Of a DNA stretch of 21,952 bases, positions 21,936 to 21,952 are shown piece by piece. A model generated the notes under the pieces. It saw only the letters and a list, made by a program, of their open reading frames with translations. It was not told where the DNA came from and made no database searches. Each line of letters starts with the position of its first letter. The first letter of the stretch is position 1. The translations under genes and the position numbers were made by a program. The DNA is from Cloacibacillus sp. (GTDB taxonomy: Bacteria > Synergistota > Synergistia > Synergistales > Synergistaceae), in NCBI RefSeq assembly GCF_020860125.1, contig NZ_JAJBUX010000041.1, forward strand, positions 1-21,952, in the 5' to 3' direction.

Positions 21936-21952
21936 TTATCTTCCGGTGTTGG

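Larger units (their letters stand above)
17064..21952. mobile_element. Integrative genetic element (left end; continues past the window)
   Basis: Begins at the tRNA-Arg(ACG) 3' fragment and carries a tyrosine integrase next to the attachment site, followed by an AT-richer block of minus-strand genes of unknown function under an XRE regulator. Gene style changes at this boundary: the left flank is GC-rich with ordinary metabolic genes, while the block from 18500 on is visibly AT-rich with short overlapping genes. No phage structural, replication or conjugation genes are visible, so it may be a satellite, a genomic island or one end of a prophage. The right boundary is not in the window. Confidence 0.8.

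Noticed and set aside
1..21952. CRISPR array or cas genes
   Set aside because: No regularly spaced direct repeats and no Cas-like proteins were seen on either strand.

Overview
This 22-kb stretch of bacterial chromosome is GC-rich over most of its length and uses strong AGGAGG-type ribosome binding sites. An AprBA-like flavoprotein/ferredoxin pair, an NhaC antiporter, a 7-alpha-hydroxysteroid-dehydrogenase-like enzyme and a COG2855 (YeiH) exporter suggest a strict anaerobe living in a gut or sludge. My best guess is a member of the Synergistota (Cloacibacillus-like), but that is inference from gene content and style; the window holds no rRNA or other phylogenetic marker.

Layout. (1) 1-3631, + strand: conserved housekeeping block with the 3' end of a DHH/DHHA1 phosphoesterase (NrnA type), truB and ribF, translationally coupled, then a membrane-anchored SurA/parvulin-like chaperone gene with its own near-consensus promoter and a strong terminator. 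(2) 3632-7160, + strand: an HdhA-like short-chain dehydrogenase behind two palindromes, then a compact three-gene operon (TPR protein, DUF4037 nucleotidyltransferase-like protein, DUF4125 protein) of unknown function, closed by convergent terminators. (3) 7191-11741, - strand: LysR regulator, AprA-like flavoprotein, AprB-like two-[4Fe-4S] ferredoxin and NhaC antiporter, apparently an anaerobic redox module with a coupled ion transporter. (4) 11894-14410: a YeiH-family probable sulfite/sulfate exporter facing a divergent LysR regulator (an arrangement like E. coli yeiH/yeiE). The interval between them carries a 200-bp nested-hairpin, MITE-like repeat. (5) 14411-16971: two small two-helix membrane proteins and a MATE efflux pump. 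(6) 17064-21952: an AT-richer integrated element. Its left end is a 3' fragment of a tRNA-Arg(ACG) gene, followed by a tyrosine integrase and a tightly packed minus-strand operon headed by an XRE regulator. The right end lies outside the window.

The most unusual part is the element's operon: XRE regulator, 45-aa protein, 123-aa protein, 46-aa protein, 323-aa cytosolic protein, four-helix membrane protein, DUF1828-like protein. The membrane-protein gene is split by a frameshift lying exactly on a run of eight T residues. A terminator-shaped perfect 11-bp inverted repeat sits directly before the T run. Reading one base back restores a coherent 155-aa, four-helix protein. The gene may be phase-variable, made by slippage or ribosomal -1 frameshifting, or simply broken. 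By position and composition the operon is a candidate phage-defence or superinfection-control cargo, but no member could be assigned to a named defence family.
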